Below, piece after piece: positions 6,450 to 13,475 of a stretch of DNA of 13,475 nucleotides. The stretch lies in assembly GCA_016793585.1 (NCBI GenBank), contig JAEUJR010000900.1:1-13475 (forward strand), given 5' to 3'. How positions within the stretch are numbered: the first letter of the stretch is position 1; each line of letters begins with the position of its first letter. The notes below the pieces were generated by a model. That model did no database searches and was not told where the DNA came from. It saw only the letters and a program-made list of their open reading frames with translations. The translations under genes were made by a program, and so were the position numbers. This DNA is from Archangium sp. (GTDB lineage: Bacteria > Myxococcota > Myxococcia > Myxococcales > Myxococcaceae).

Positions 6450-9400
6450 TCATGGCGCTCTGAGCGTGATGGGCCGCACCGTCGACCGCGGGCTGTACCC
6501 CGACACCTCGACCAGCTTGCCGGCGCACGAGATGGAGCCGTCGCCGCCGACGAAGCAGCTGCTGTCACCGGTCGCAGCCGCGCTCGTGAAGGTGCCGCTG
6601 TGGGTCACCCACGAGGCGAAGACGCCGGCGTTGTCGGGCCGCCCCAGCTGACCGAACGTGTTCGTGCCAGCGCAGCGCACCTCGGTCGCGAACAGCGCGC
6701 ACAGGTGTGAGGCTCCGAGCGCGACCTCTCGTGCGCCCGCGAGCCCCGGGAGCGGCTGCGGTGTGGTGTACGGCCCGGCCGATGGGCCACCGAGCACCGT
6801 GATGGCCTGGAGCGCGCCCAGCCCCGACATCGTCGTGCCTGCCTCGAAGACGAAGGTGCCCGAGCCCGAGAACGGCGCGGGTGCTCCCCACACGCGGGTC
6901 GCCGCCGCCGTCAGTGAGAACGTCACGTCTTCGAAGGCCCCGCTCGCGTTGGGGCCGAAACAACCGACGCTCTGGTCGCTGCGAATGCCGCAGGCGCGGT
7001 CACCACTGAGCGCCAGCGTCACCACCCCGTCCCACCCCGTGATGCGCGTCGGCACCCGCCACGCGAGGTAGCGGTCGAGGTCGGTCGTCGGCGCAGGCTG
7101 CGTCAGCCCCGTCAACACCGGGCCCCAACACCACAGCTCACCGCTCGTGCGCTTCGCGCAGGTGCTTCGCCCTCCCGCCCACAGCGAGGTCGCGTCGGTG
7201 AGGCCGGTGATGGCGAGGGGAACGTCACGAACGGCGCCCGAGCTTCCAGCGGGCCCCAGCGCGACGTCGGTCTGCCCCCAGCACGAGACGACCCCGGCCC
7301 TGCGCACGCAGGCGTGGGCGGCGCCGGTGACGAGCTGGTCTCCGTCGGCGGGGTGGGTGAGGCGGTTCGGGAAGTTCGGCGGCGACGTCGTCGGCCACGG
7401 GCCCGCGAGGCAGTGCGCTTCACCCGGAGCGTGGAGCGCGCAGGCGAAGAAGTCTCCAGCCGACAGGCGCGGCGGTGGAGGCGGCGAGCACGCGCCCGCG
7501 TCGCAGGTGAAGCCCACGCTACAGGCGCGCCCGCAGCCACCGCAGTGCTGCACGCTGCCGAGCGGCGTCTCGCACCCGTCTTCACGCTGCCCGTTGCAGT
7601 CGGCGAAGTCAGCGCCACACACGAGGGCAGAGCACCGGCCACCGGCGCACCGGCTGTTCGCGTTGGGCACGGTGCACAGCGCGTCGCCCAGCTCGTCGAC
7701 CGCGCCGTTGCAGTCGTCGTCGAGGCCGTTGCAGCGCTCGCTCTGGGGAACGCAGGTCGAGCTCCCGCTCGTGCGCGGCGACGTGCGCCCAGACGCCCAG
7801 TAGAGCGTGTCGGCGGTGGCGCTGAAGAGGTCACGCTCGGGCCGTTCGAGCGCGGTGACCTCGACCAGCCCCGCCCGCACGCCGACCCGTCGTGGCGTCG
7901 CCCCCGAGAGCACCCACCACGCCGTTCCATCGGTGCCTTGCACCGGGCCTGCTGCTGCGTCGGCCTGCCCGACGAGCACGCGCTGGCCGCCGCCGCGAAC
8001 GACGTCGACGAGCTCGACGAAGAACTGGGTGCCTTCGAGCACGCCCTTGACGAGGAAGCCGGGCTCCTGCGCGAAGCTGCCGGCTGCTGACGCTGGCAAC
8101 GCCTGCCGGGTGCCGTCAGCCGCGATGCAGCCCAGGCCGCCGCCTTCGGCAGCCGTGAGCGCTCCGCAGATGGTCCCATTCAGGAAGAACCACTGCATCG
8201 TCAGGAAGCGCGCGGTGCGCATCGTCGAGCCCGGCAACGTCGTCACCGCGCCGTCTTCCGAGAGGTGCCACCCTGGCCCGATGAGGCCACCCCCTGGCGC
8301 GGCCACCGTGACGCCCGCCGGCACCCAGAAGGTGCGGTGCTCCTTCGCGCCGAGCAGCACCCACGGCTTGCCCGCTGGCACCGGGTCTGGCGCGTAGGGC
8401 CCGTCGAGGCACGGCATCGTCGTGCAGCGCTTCGGTGAGAGCACCGGGGTGACTCCGTTCGACACCCACAGCCCAGCGCCGCGAGTGTCGGCGAGGCTCA
8501 CCAGTCTCGAGAGGTCGGGGCCCCAGGGGAGCGGCGTCAGCAGCGGCACCGCCGAGGAGGCCGGCGTTCGACCAGTGTCGTTGGGTTCGACGACGGTGGT
8601 GACGAAGCGCAGCGAGCCATCACGCAGGGGCGCCGCCGTGCCCTCGAGCGCACCGTTGTTCTCGGGGGAGCCCACGGGCGCGAGCTGTCGGCGCAACCAG
8701 CCCCGACCCTCCACCCGCAACGACACGGGGGTCCACCCGACGGCGGCGGAGCGCGCCACGTCGTCGCCCTCGAGCGGCGCGACCCAGCAGCGGTCGCCTC
8801 GCGGCACCAGCGAGCGCTCGGCCTCGCCGACCCGCAGCGCGTCGACCTTCAGCCCCGAGCCGCGGGGTACGCACACCTTCAACACCCCATCGCCCCGCGT
8901 GACGCTGACGTGGCGCAGCAGCCAGCTCTCGTCGGTGAGCTGCGTCGAGGGCGCCGTGACGACGTGACCGAAGAGCGCTCCGGCGCGCGGGGTCACCTGC
9001 AGCGTGAAGTTCGCGCGCCGCGAGCTCAGCGCCCACCCGGTGACGCGCAGCTCGGGGGCTTCCTGGGTGACGACGAAGTACCTGTCGCCACCCAACGAGA
9101 CAGCGCCGCCCGCGACGTGGCCCGGCGGGAGCTGCAGGGAGCCGAGCAGCTCGGCCCAGACCCGGTCACGCTCGACGTGAATGAGCCGCAGCTCGCCGGC
9201 GCGGCCGACCTCGGTCAGCACGTGCACGCCGTCACGGAGCGACCAGCCGGGCCGCGAGCTGATGAGCTGTTGGGCCTGCTGGTCGAACCCGTTCTCGTCG
9301 AACCAGCGCACCTCGCCATGCGGCAGTGGGGCGCTGTTCTCGTCGAAGCGCGCCGCGCTGTCCGAGGTGCGCACGACCGCGATGCGGTCTCCGAACGAGG

Positions 9401-12005
9401 TCGCGAAGGTGACCCCCGCAGCGCGCGCCGGCGTGGCCGAGAGCTGGAAGCGGGTCGCTCCGGGAATGGTGTCGCCGGGCACGCCAGGCTCGTCGAGCAG
9501 GTCCACCGCCGGCGTCGTGCCGAACACCCGCGCCGATGGCGGAGCCCGACCTGCTGCGTTGCGCTCGTAGCCGAAGACGAAGAAGCGGCCGCCGTACCAG
9601 AGCGGCGCCTCGGGCTCGTAGCCAGCGACACGACTCGAGGACGACGTGGCGGCGCGGACGGCCTCGATGCTCTTCGTGTCCCAGCGTTGGCCGTCGGGGC
9701 CGACCCACGGGCGCGCGCCGTTCTCGATTCGGCCAGGGCACGGTTGATTCGTCTTCGAGCGCACCTGCCCGTCGTCGCTCACCAGGCCGCAGGCGACCGA
9801 CGCGCTCGCGAAGGCTGCCATGGTCGTCTCACCACTGGGGCCGATGAGCGTGCTGCGTGACACTGCCTTTCCGAAGATGACGAGCTCGTTCTCGGGCTCC
9901 TTCGACGAGCGGGTGAGCCACAGCTGCTCGGGCACCATGCCATCGGGCTGGAGAATCGCCGTGCTTCGGGTGAGCTCGAGCGCAGGTGCTTCCTGCGGGG
10001 TGGCGTCGGCGAGCGGCAGCTGCGCGCCGTCGGCGTCGACCAGTGGGGGAAAGGCCCGCTCCGCGAGCACGGCGGCCTCGTCGGTCTGCGCGGCGGCCTC
10101 GGGCGCGGCGGTGACGTCGAGCCGGCGCAACGAGGGCGGCGCGCCGTAGGTCTTGTCCGTCCAGTACTCGTGGAAGACGTCGAGCGCGGCGAAGGTGAGC
10201 TGCATGTCGACCGGCCCGGAGCCCTCGACCAGGTCGATGAAGCCGCGCAGCCGCGGGAACTCGTCGATGGGTGGGGCCTTGCGGGCCTCGTTGCCATGGT
10301 CGACGAGGGCGCGCGTCTCGTCGGGGGCCTTCGCGTAGGGCACGACCGGCCCGAGCCACTCGATGCGCCAGACGATGCGTTGACCGAAGCGGGTGTGCAC
10401 CACCTGCCGATGCGAGACCGTGAAGCGCCAGAGCGTGTCGTCGAACACGAGCGGCAGCTCGAGGTCGTGGAAGAGGCTGTCGGTCTCGAGCTTCGCGCGG
10501 CCCTCCCACCGCATGCCGACGCGCACGGTCTTCGGCACGAGCAACAACGGCGCCGAGAGCGGGCCGTACCTGCTCGCGGTGATGAAGAGGTTGCCGTCAC
10601 GGTCTTCGTCGAGCCCGATGCTCGAGGGCACGATGGAGTCGGCGAGGTCGAGTCGGCGCGTGATGCCGGTGGCGCCGGGGCTCGAGCTCATCGGGCCCCG
10701 CAGCTTGCCCAGCGGAAAGATGGCGCGAGCGAGCGGCGCGGGGTCGCTCGTCGTCGAGAGCGCCCCGCCGCCCATCGGCCACAACGGAAGGCCGTTCGTG
10801 ACACCAACGCCGGGTTGCGCCGGCGTCGTTGGTGATGGCGCGCAGGCGGTGAGCACCGCACCCGCCATGGCCACCGCGGTCGCGACGGCCCTGCGACGTC
10901 TGCGCGCGAAGACGAGGAGCGCGGCACCTGCAACCGCTCCCGCGCCGCTCGACGAGCAGCCGCTGCTCGCAGGCTGGCTCGCGGCCACCTTCACCGGAAC
11001 GCTGAGCGTCAGCGGCGCGTAGCCGGGGCTCGCCGTGAGGCCCTCGCAGCGAACGCGCAGCACCGCGTAGGTGCCTGCGAGGTGCGAGAGGTCGATGGCT
11101 CCCACCAGCGGCCCCGGCGCCGTGAGCGAAGCTGGCCGCCCGAGGGCGTCACGAGGCGTCGGCGCCGGGTCCTTGTCGGGCGAGAGCACCTCGTAGCGCC
11201 TGAGGTTCCACGATGGCGGCGTGACCGAGAACGAGATGGGCGACACGGCGACTCCCGCTTCGCGCGGCGTGCAGCGCGCCTCCACCTCGATGACCTGCTG
11301 CAGCTCGAGCACCCTCAGCGCCTCGGGCAGGGGCTCGTCGCCAGGCAGCGTCAGCGCGAACGGCTTCGTGATGATCAACCGGCCGAACGGCGCCTCGTCA
11401 GGCTCCCGCACGGGCGCGAAGGGGCCGCGGGTCGAGGCCTTGCCGGGGCAGCCCTCGTCGGTCACGCCGTCGCAGTCGTCGTCGACGTCGTTGCACGTCT
11501 CGGTCGGAATCGGGCTGCCGTCGAGGGTACAGGTGAGCTGGCCGTCGGCGCACGCAGCGCGCTGGCGGGCGAAGGTGTTCACGCACGCGCCCAGCGAGGG
11601 GCACGCACGTCGCAGCTCGAGCTCTCTCGTCTCGGGCGTCGCGTCATCGGGGTCTCGCTCGTCGACCAGGCAGTCGCCGTCGGCGTCGCGATCGCTCCGC
11701 TCCCGGGCGTCGATCGACCCGTCGCGGTCGGCGTCGCGGTCAGCCCCCAGCAGCTCGTCTCCATCGAGCCGGCCATCGCCATCGGTGTCGGCGAGCAGCG
11801 GGTCGAGCGACAACGCGCCTTCGTTGGAGTTGGCCACACCGTCGCCGTCGAAGTCTCCGCCGGGTGTGAGGCACCGGCCGAAGCAGTCGAGCCCCGCAGC
11901 GACGTCGCAGTCCGAGGCGGTTCGGCAGCGCTGACCGAGAAGCGCGGCGGGCGAGGTGGTGCAGCCCATCGCGAGCGAGAAGAGAACCAGGAAGATGACG
12001 CGCAT
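6450..12005 (-). CDS. Giant lipoprotein: TSP3-like, MopE motifs, internal MYXO-CTERM, RCC1-like repeats
   Basis: One open frame of 1851 aa from ATG 12005 (GGGAG 4 nt upstream; ATG 12026 with GAGG 10 nt upstream adds seven residues). Order: lipoprotein signal MRVIFLVLFSLAMGC; thrombospondin-3-like calcium repeats at 51-121 (DFDGDG, DTDGDG, DRDADRDGS); MopE-type CNDVDDDCDGVTDEGC at 171-186; a beta-rich part; a MYXO-CTERM-like GCS-hydrophobic-RRRRR at 349-372; at once a second lipobox, MAGAVLTAC (Cys388); about 1000 residues of unrecognised beta-rich, possibly propeller sequence; a second MopE motif CNGLDDDCNGAVDE from 1425; a Cys-rich CGGCGRAC module; and a C-terminal domain of about six RCC1-like units (HACVRRAGVVSCWG, STCAKRTSGELWCWG, NTFGQLG). 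It is probably surface-exposed or secreted and calcium/metal-binding. The layout strongly suggests two genes joined in frame. It lies 66 bp after the kinase. Confidence 0.88.
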   Translation of the reverse strand: MRVIFLVLFSLAMGCTTSPAALLGQRCRTASDCDVAAGLDCFGRCLTPGGDFDGDGVANSNEGALSLDPLLADTDGDGRLDGDELLGADRDADRDGSIDARERSDRDADGDCLVDERDPDDATPETRELELRRACPSLGACVNTFARQRAACADGQLTCTLDGSPIPTETCNDVDDDCDGVTDEGCPGKASTRGPFAPVREPDEAPFGRLIITKPFALTLPGDEPLPEALRVLELQQVIEVEARCTPREAGVAVSPISFSVTPPSWNLRRYEVLSPDKDPAPTPRDALGRPASLTAPGPLVGAIDLSHLAGTYAVLRVRCEGLTASPGYAPLTLSVPVKVAASQPASSGCSSSGAGAVAGAALLVFARRRRRAVATAVAMAGAVLTACAPSPTTPAQPGVGVTNGLPLWPMGGGALSTTSDPAPLARAIFPLGKLRGPMSSSPGATGITRRLDLADSIVPSSIGLDEDRDGNLFITASRYGPLSAPLLLVPKTVRVGMRWEGRAKLETDSLFHDLELPLVFDDTLWRFTVSHRQVVHTRFGQRIVWRIEWLGPVVPYAKAPDETRALVDHGNEARKAPPIDEFPRLRGFIDLVEGSGPVDMQLTFAALDVFHEYWTDKTYGAPPSLRRLDVTAAPEAAAQTDEAAVLAERAFPPLVDADGAQLPLADATPQEAPALELTRSTAILQPDGMVPEQLWLTRSSKEPENELVIFGKAVSRSTLIGPSGETTMAAFASASVACGLVSDDGQVRSKTNQPCPGRIENGARPWVGPDGQRWDTKSIEAVRAATSSSSRVAGYEPEAPLWYGGRFFVFGYERNAAGRAPPSARVFGTTPAVDLLDEPGVPGDTIPGATRFQLSATPARAAGVTFATSFGDRIAVVRTSDSAARFDENSAPLPHGEVRWFDENGFDQQAQQLISSRPGWSLRDGVHVLTEVGRAGELRLIHVERDRVWAELLGSLQLPPGHVAGGAVSLGGDRYFVVTQEAPELRVTGWALSSRRANFTLQVTPRAGALFGHVVTAPSTQLTDESWLLRHVSVTRGDGVLKVCVPRGSGLKVDALRVGEAERSLVPRGDRCWVAPLEGDDVARSAAVGWTPVSLRVEGRGWLRRQLAPVGSPENNGALEGTAAPLRDGSLRFVTTVVEPNDTGRTPASSAVPLLTPLPWGPDLSRLVSLADTRGAGLWVSNGVTPVLSPKRCTTMPCLDGPYAPDPVPAGKPWVLLGAKEHRTFWVPAGVTVAAPGGGLIGPGWHLSEDGAVTTLPGSTMRTARFLTMQWFFLNGTICGALTAAEGGGLGCIAADGTRQALPASAAGSFAQEPGFLVKGVLEGTQFFVELVDVVRGGGQRVLVGQADAAAGPVQGTDGTAWWVLSGATPRRVGVRAGLVEVTALERPERDLFSATADTLYWASGRTSPRTSGSSTCVPQSERCNGLDDDCNGAVDELGDALCTVPNANSRCAGGRCSALVCGADFADCNGQREDGCETPLGSVQHCGGCGRACSVGFTCDAGACSPPPPPRLSAGDFFACALHAPGEAHCLAGPWPTTSPPNFPNRLTHPADGDQLVTGAAHACVRRAGVVSCWGQTDVALGPAGSSGAVRDVPLAITGLTDATSLWAGGRSTCAKRTSGELWCWGPVLTGLTQPAPTTDLDRYLAWRVPTRITGWDGVVTLALSGDRACGIRSDQSVGCFGPNASGAFEDVTFSLTAAATRVWGAPAPFSGSGTFVFEAGTTMSGLGALQAITVLGGPSAGPYTTPQPLPGLAGAREVALGASHLCALFATEVRCAGTNTFGQLGRPDNAGVFASWVTHSGTFTSAAATGDSSCFVGGDGSISCAGKLVEVSGYSPRSTVRPITLRAP
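10842..10961 (-). other. MYXO-CTERM-like anchor abutting a second lipoprotein signal
   Basis: Reading the - strand from 10961: Gly-Cys-Ser, a hydrophobic segment (GAGAVAGAALLVFA), then five Arg ending at 10890. This is the tripartite pattern of the MYXO-CTERM sorting signal, which is normally the extreme C-terminus of a protein. With no stop codon the frame runs on through AVATAVAMAGAVLTAC, whose last residue (10842-10844) fits a lipobox, followed by a Pro/Thr-rich mature start. GTG 10874 and ATG 10868 are the only close in-frame starts. Neither leaves a basic n-region, which the preceding Arg run would supply. Confidence 0.65.
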
Positions 12006-12071
12006 GAGACTCCCGAGAGGGGGCATCTTGGCCCAGACCTCGCCGGTCTCGAAGCGCAGGAACGAGGGGCG

Positions 12072-13475
12072 TTACTTCTGCGGGCGCTTCAGGTCGTTCG
12101 CCGGAGGAGGCGTGTGCGGCGCGAGCGGGTCGTCTTCGTCGCCACCGAGTCGAGAGGCGGGCTTCGGGGGCGTCTTCTTCGGTGGCGCCGTCACCTTCGG
12201 CGGCTTCACTGGCGTCACCACCGGCAGGGCCTCGACCTTCGGCGCGACCACCGGCTCCTTCGGCTTCACGGGCGTCGTGTCGTTGAACGCCTTGTCGATG
12301 GGGTCGACCTTCGGCTCTTTCTTCTCGAGCGCCGGCTTGTCGACGGCAGGCTTCGGCGCGACGACTGGCGTCTTCTCGGGCTCGACGGGCTTCTCGGGCG
12401 GCTTCACCTGCAGCTTCTGAATCATCTCGAGGCGCGGGCCCGACCCGGCGGCCGTCACCGTCATCGGCAGGTAGCCGTCCTTCTGCAGCGTCACCTCGGC
12501 CATCGCGCGCCCGTCGACGGCCACCAGCTCGACGTCGAGCGGCGTCACGCCCTTGATGACCTTCGCGATGACGACCTGCGCGCCGGCGGGCTCGGTCTCG
12601 ATGTGGAAGAGCACCTTCGCTTCGTTCGCCTTGCCCGGCTTGCGCAGCACGATGGCGGTGCCGCCAATGCCGACGAGCAGGGCCACCACGAAGCCCGCGA
12701 TGAGCAGCGGCGTGTTGTTCCGCGGCGGCACGGGAACCTGCAGCGGCGTGGGCGGCAGCGGGGTCTCGAAGGCCGGCGTCGCGACGGGCGAGGTGAGCTC
12801 GCTCATCGCCTGCAGCACCTCGTCCATGGACTGGAAGCGGTCCATCGGAGACTTCTGCAGGCACTTCGTCACGACGGCCGCCATGCCCTCGGGAATCGTC
12901 TCGAACTTCGGAGGCGTCTTCACCGGAGGAACTGGCTCGTTGACGTGCTTGAGGATGATCTCGAGCGGCGCCGAGCCCTGGTACGGCGGCTTGCCGGTGA
13001 GCGCCTCGAAGAGAATGCAGCCCAGCGAGTAGATGTCGCTGCGCGGGTCGGCGCGGTTCTTGTCGCCCTGCTCCGGCGCCATGTACGGCGGGCTGCCCAT
13101 GAGCATGCCCTGCTGGGTGATGGCGCGGCCTTCGAGCTCCTGGCCGTCGACGAACGACTTCACCAGGCCGAAGTCGAGCACCTTCACGTGGTCGGTGTCG
13201 TCGTCGGCCGACAGCATCATCACGTTGGCCGGCTTGAGGTCGCGGTGCACCACGCCCAGCTCGTGTGCTTCCCGCAGCGCGCGGGCGATCTGCTGGCCGA
13301 TGGAGAGCACGCGTCTCCAGCCCAGCGGCCCCTTCGAGAGCGAGCGGTCGAGGGTGTCGCCCTCGAGGAACTCCATCGCGAGGTAGAAGATGCCGTCGCT
13401 CGAGCAGCCGTAGTCGAAGATGCGCACCGTGTTCGGGTGCGAGAGCTTCGCGGTGAGCGCCGCCTCGACGAGAAA
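12072..13475 (-). CDS. Membrane Ser/Thr protein kinase with PEGA domain (5' end outside window)
   Basis: The frame is open to the window edge; 467 aa are visible. They begin FLVEAALTAKLSHPNTVRIF, i.e. at kinase helix C, so the glycine loop and catalytic Lys lie beyond. Catalytic elements are intact: HRDLKPANV (about visible residues 77-85), DFG (101-103), the activation segment ending GSPPYMAPEQ, and DIYSLGCILFEALTGKPPY. The kinase domain ends near QSMDEVLQAM. A Pro-rich linker leads to one membrane helix, LLIAGFVVALLVGIGGTAIVL (12650-12715 region). Next comes a PEGA domain (VLFHIETEPAGAQVVI...GVTPLDVEL...LQKDGYLPM). It ends in a long Pro/Lys/Val tail resembling TonB-like spacers, closing KRPQK with TAA. 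The kinase faces the cytosol and the PEGA/tail would be periplasmic. An internal GTG at 13427 is not the real start. Confidence 0.95.
   Translation of the reverse strand, partial: FLVEAALTAKLSHPNTVRIFDYGCSSDGIFYLAMEFLEGDTLDRSLSKGPLGWRRVLSIGQQIARALREAHELGVVHRDLKPANVMMLSADDDTDHVKVLDFGLVKSFVDGQELEGRAITQQGMLMGSPPYMAPEQGDKNRADPRSDIYSLGCILFEALTGKPPYQGSAPLEIILKHVNEPVPPVKTPPKFETIPEGMAAVVTKCLQKSPMDRFQSMDEVLQAMSELTSPVATPAFETPLPPTPLQVPVPPRNNTPLLIAGFVVALLVGIGGTAIVLRKPGKANEAKVLFHIETEPAGAQVVIAKVIKGVTPLDVELVAVDGRAMAEVTLQKDGYLPMTVTAAGSGPRLEMIQKLQVKPPEKPVEPEKTPVVAPKPAVDKPALEKKEPKVDPIDKAFNDTTPVKPKEPVVAPKVEALPVVTPVKPPKVTAPPKKTPPKPASRLGGDEDDPLAPHTPPPANDLKRPQK

Noticed and set aside
7112..8179. 355-codon - strand frame inside the giant lipoprotein gene
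   Set aside because: Ser/Arg/Ala-rich out-of-phase frame of the same strand; the MopE and RCC1-like motifs are in the other frame.
8910..9860. 316-codon + strand frame opposite the giant lipoprotein gene
   Set aside because: Arg/Glu-rich translation with no motif; mirrors codon bias of the true gene.
11643..11855. Repetitive Asp/Gly-coding DNA that could be taken for a DNA repeat array
   Set aside because: The periodicity is explained by TSP3-like calcium-binding protein repeats in the coding frame; spacing is too irregular for a CRISPR array.
12035..12049. Small inverted repeat agacc-tcgcc-ggtct between the kinase and the giant gene
   Set aside because: A 5-bp stem with no T tract. It is not a convincing terminator and could be chance.

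Overview
The window is high-GC DNA (about two-thirds G+C by eye) whose genes point to a myxobacterium (Myxococcota). The signs are an Hanks-type Ser/Thr kinase with a PEGA domain, a giant lipoprotein carrying MopE-type D-D-D-C motifs and RCC1-like repeats, a MYXO-CTERM-like sorting signal, several short-signal lipoproteins, and strong G/C third-position bias in most genes. No RNA genes, insertion sequences, CRISPR arrays or convincing intrinsic terminators were seen.

Layout. Positions 64-525 (+) hold a broken lipoprotein/DUF11-like gene spread over two frames. Positions 527-2034 (-) are a tight three-gene unit: a Cys-rich exported protein, a ferritin-like di-iron protein, and a second Cys-rich paralogue of the first. 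Its junctions are TGAATG and ATGA. A possible remnant of a third copy lies just upstream, at 2035 to about 2100. This block has visibly looser codon use than the rest of the window. Positions 2305-3818 (+) carry an unrecognised 146-aa protein, a DUF2752 membrane protein and PlsY, the glycerol-3-phosphate acyltransferase of phospholipid synthesis, which apparently starts at CTG. A VOC/glyoxalase-fold gene (3823-4176, -) converges on plsY. It is divergent from a 398-aa predicted lipoprotein (4260-5456, +).

Positions 5466-13475 (-) look like one transcription unit. The kinase comes first (5' end beyond the window), then a 1851-codon ORF, then a HEAT-like protein. The 1851-codon ORF reads as two exported proteins fused in frame. 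The first ends in a MYXO-CTERM-like anchor. The second begins with a lipoprotein signal immediately after it. The HEAT-like protein has a good lipoprotein signal and Shine-Dalgarno sequence out of frame with its ATG by one base in a C run.

How the genes may work together (inference): the kinase-led unit would pair a membrane kinase with large secreted or surface lipoproteins. The ferritin cassette would pair a cytosolic iron/oxygen di-iron protein with two exported Cys-rich partners of unknown role. The points most worth a second look are the fused MYXO-CTERM/lipobox ORF, the ferritin cassette and its repeated junctions, the frameshifted lipoprotein start, and the non-AUG start of plsY.
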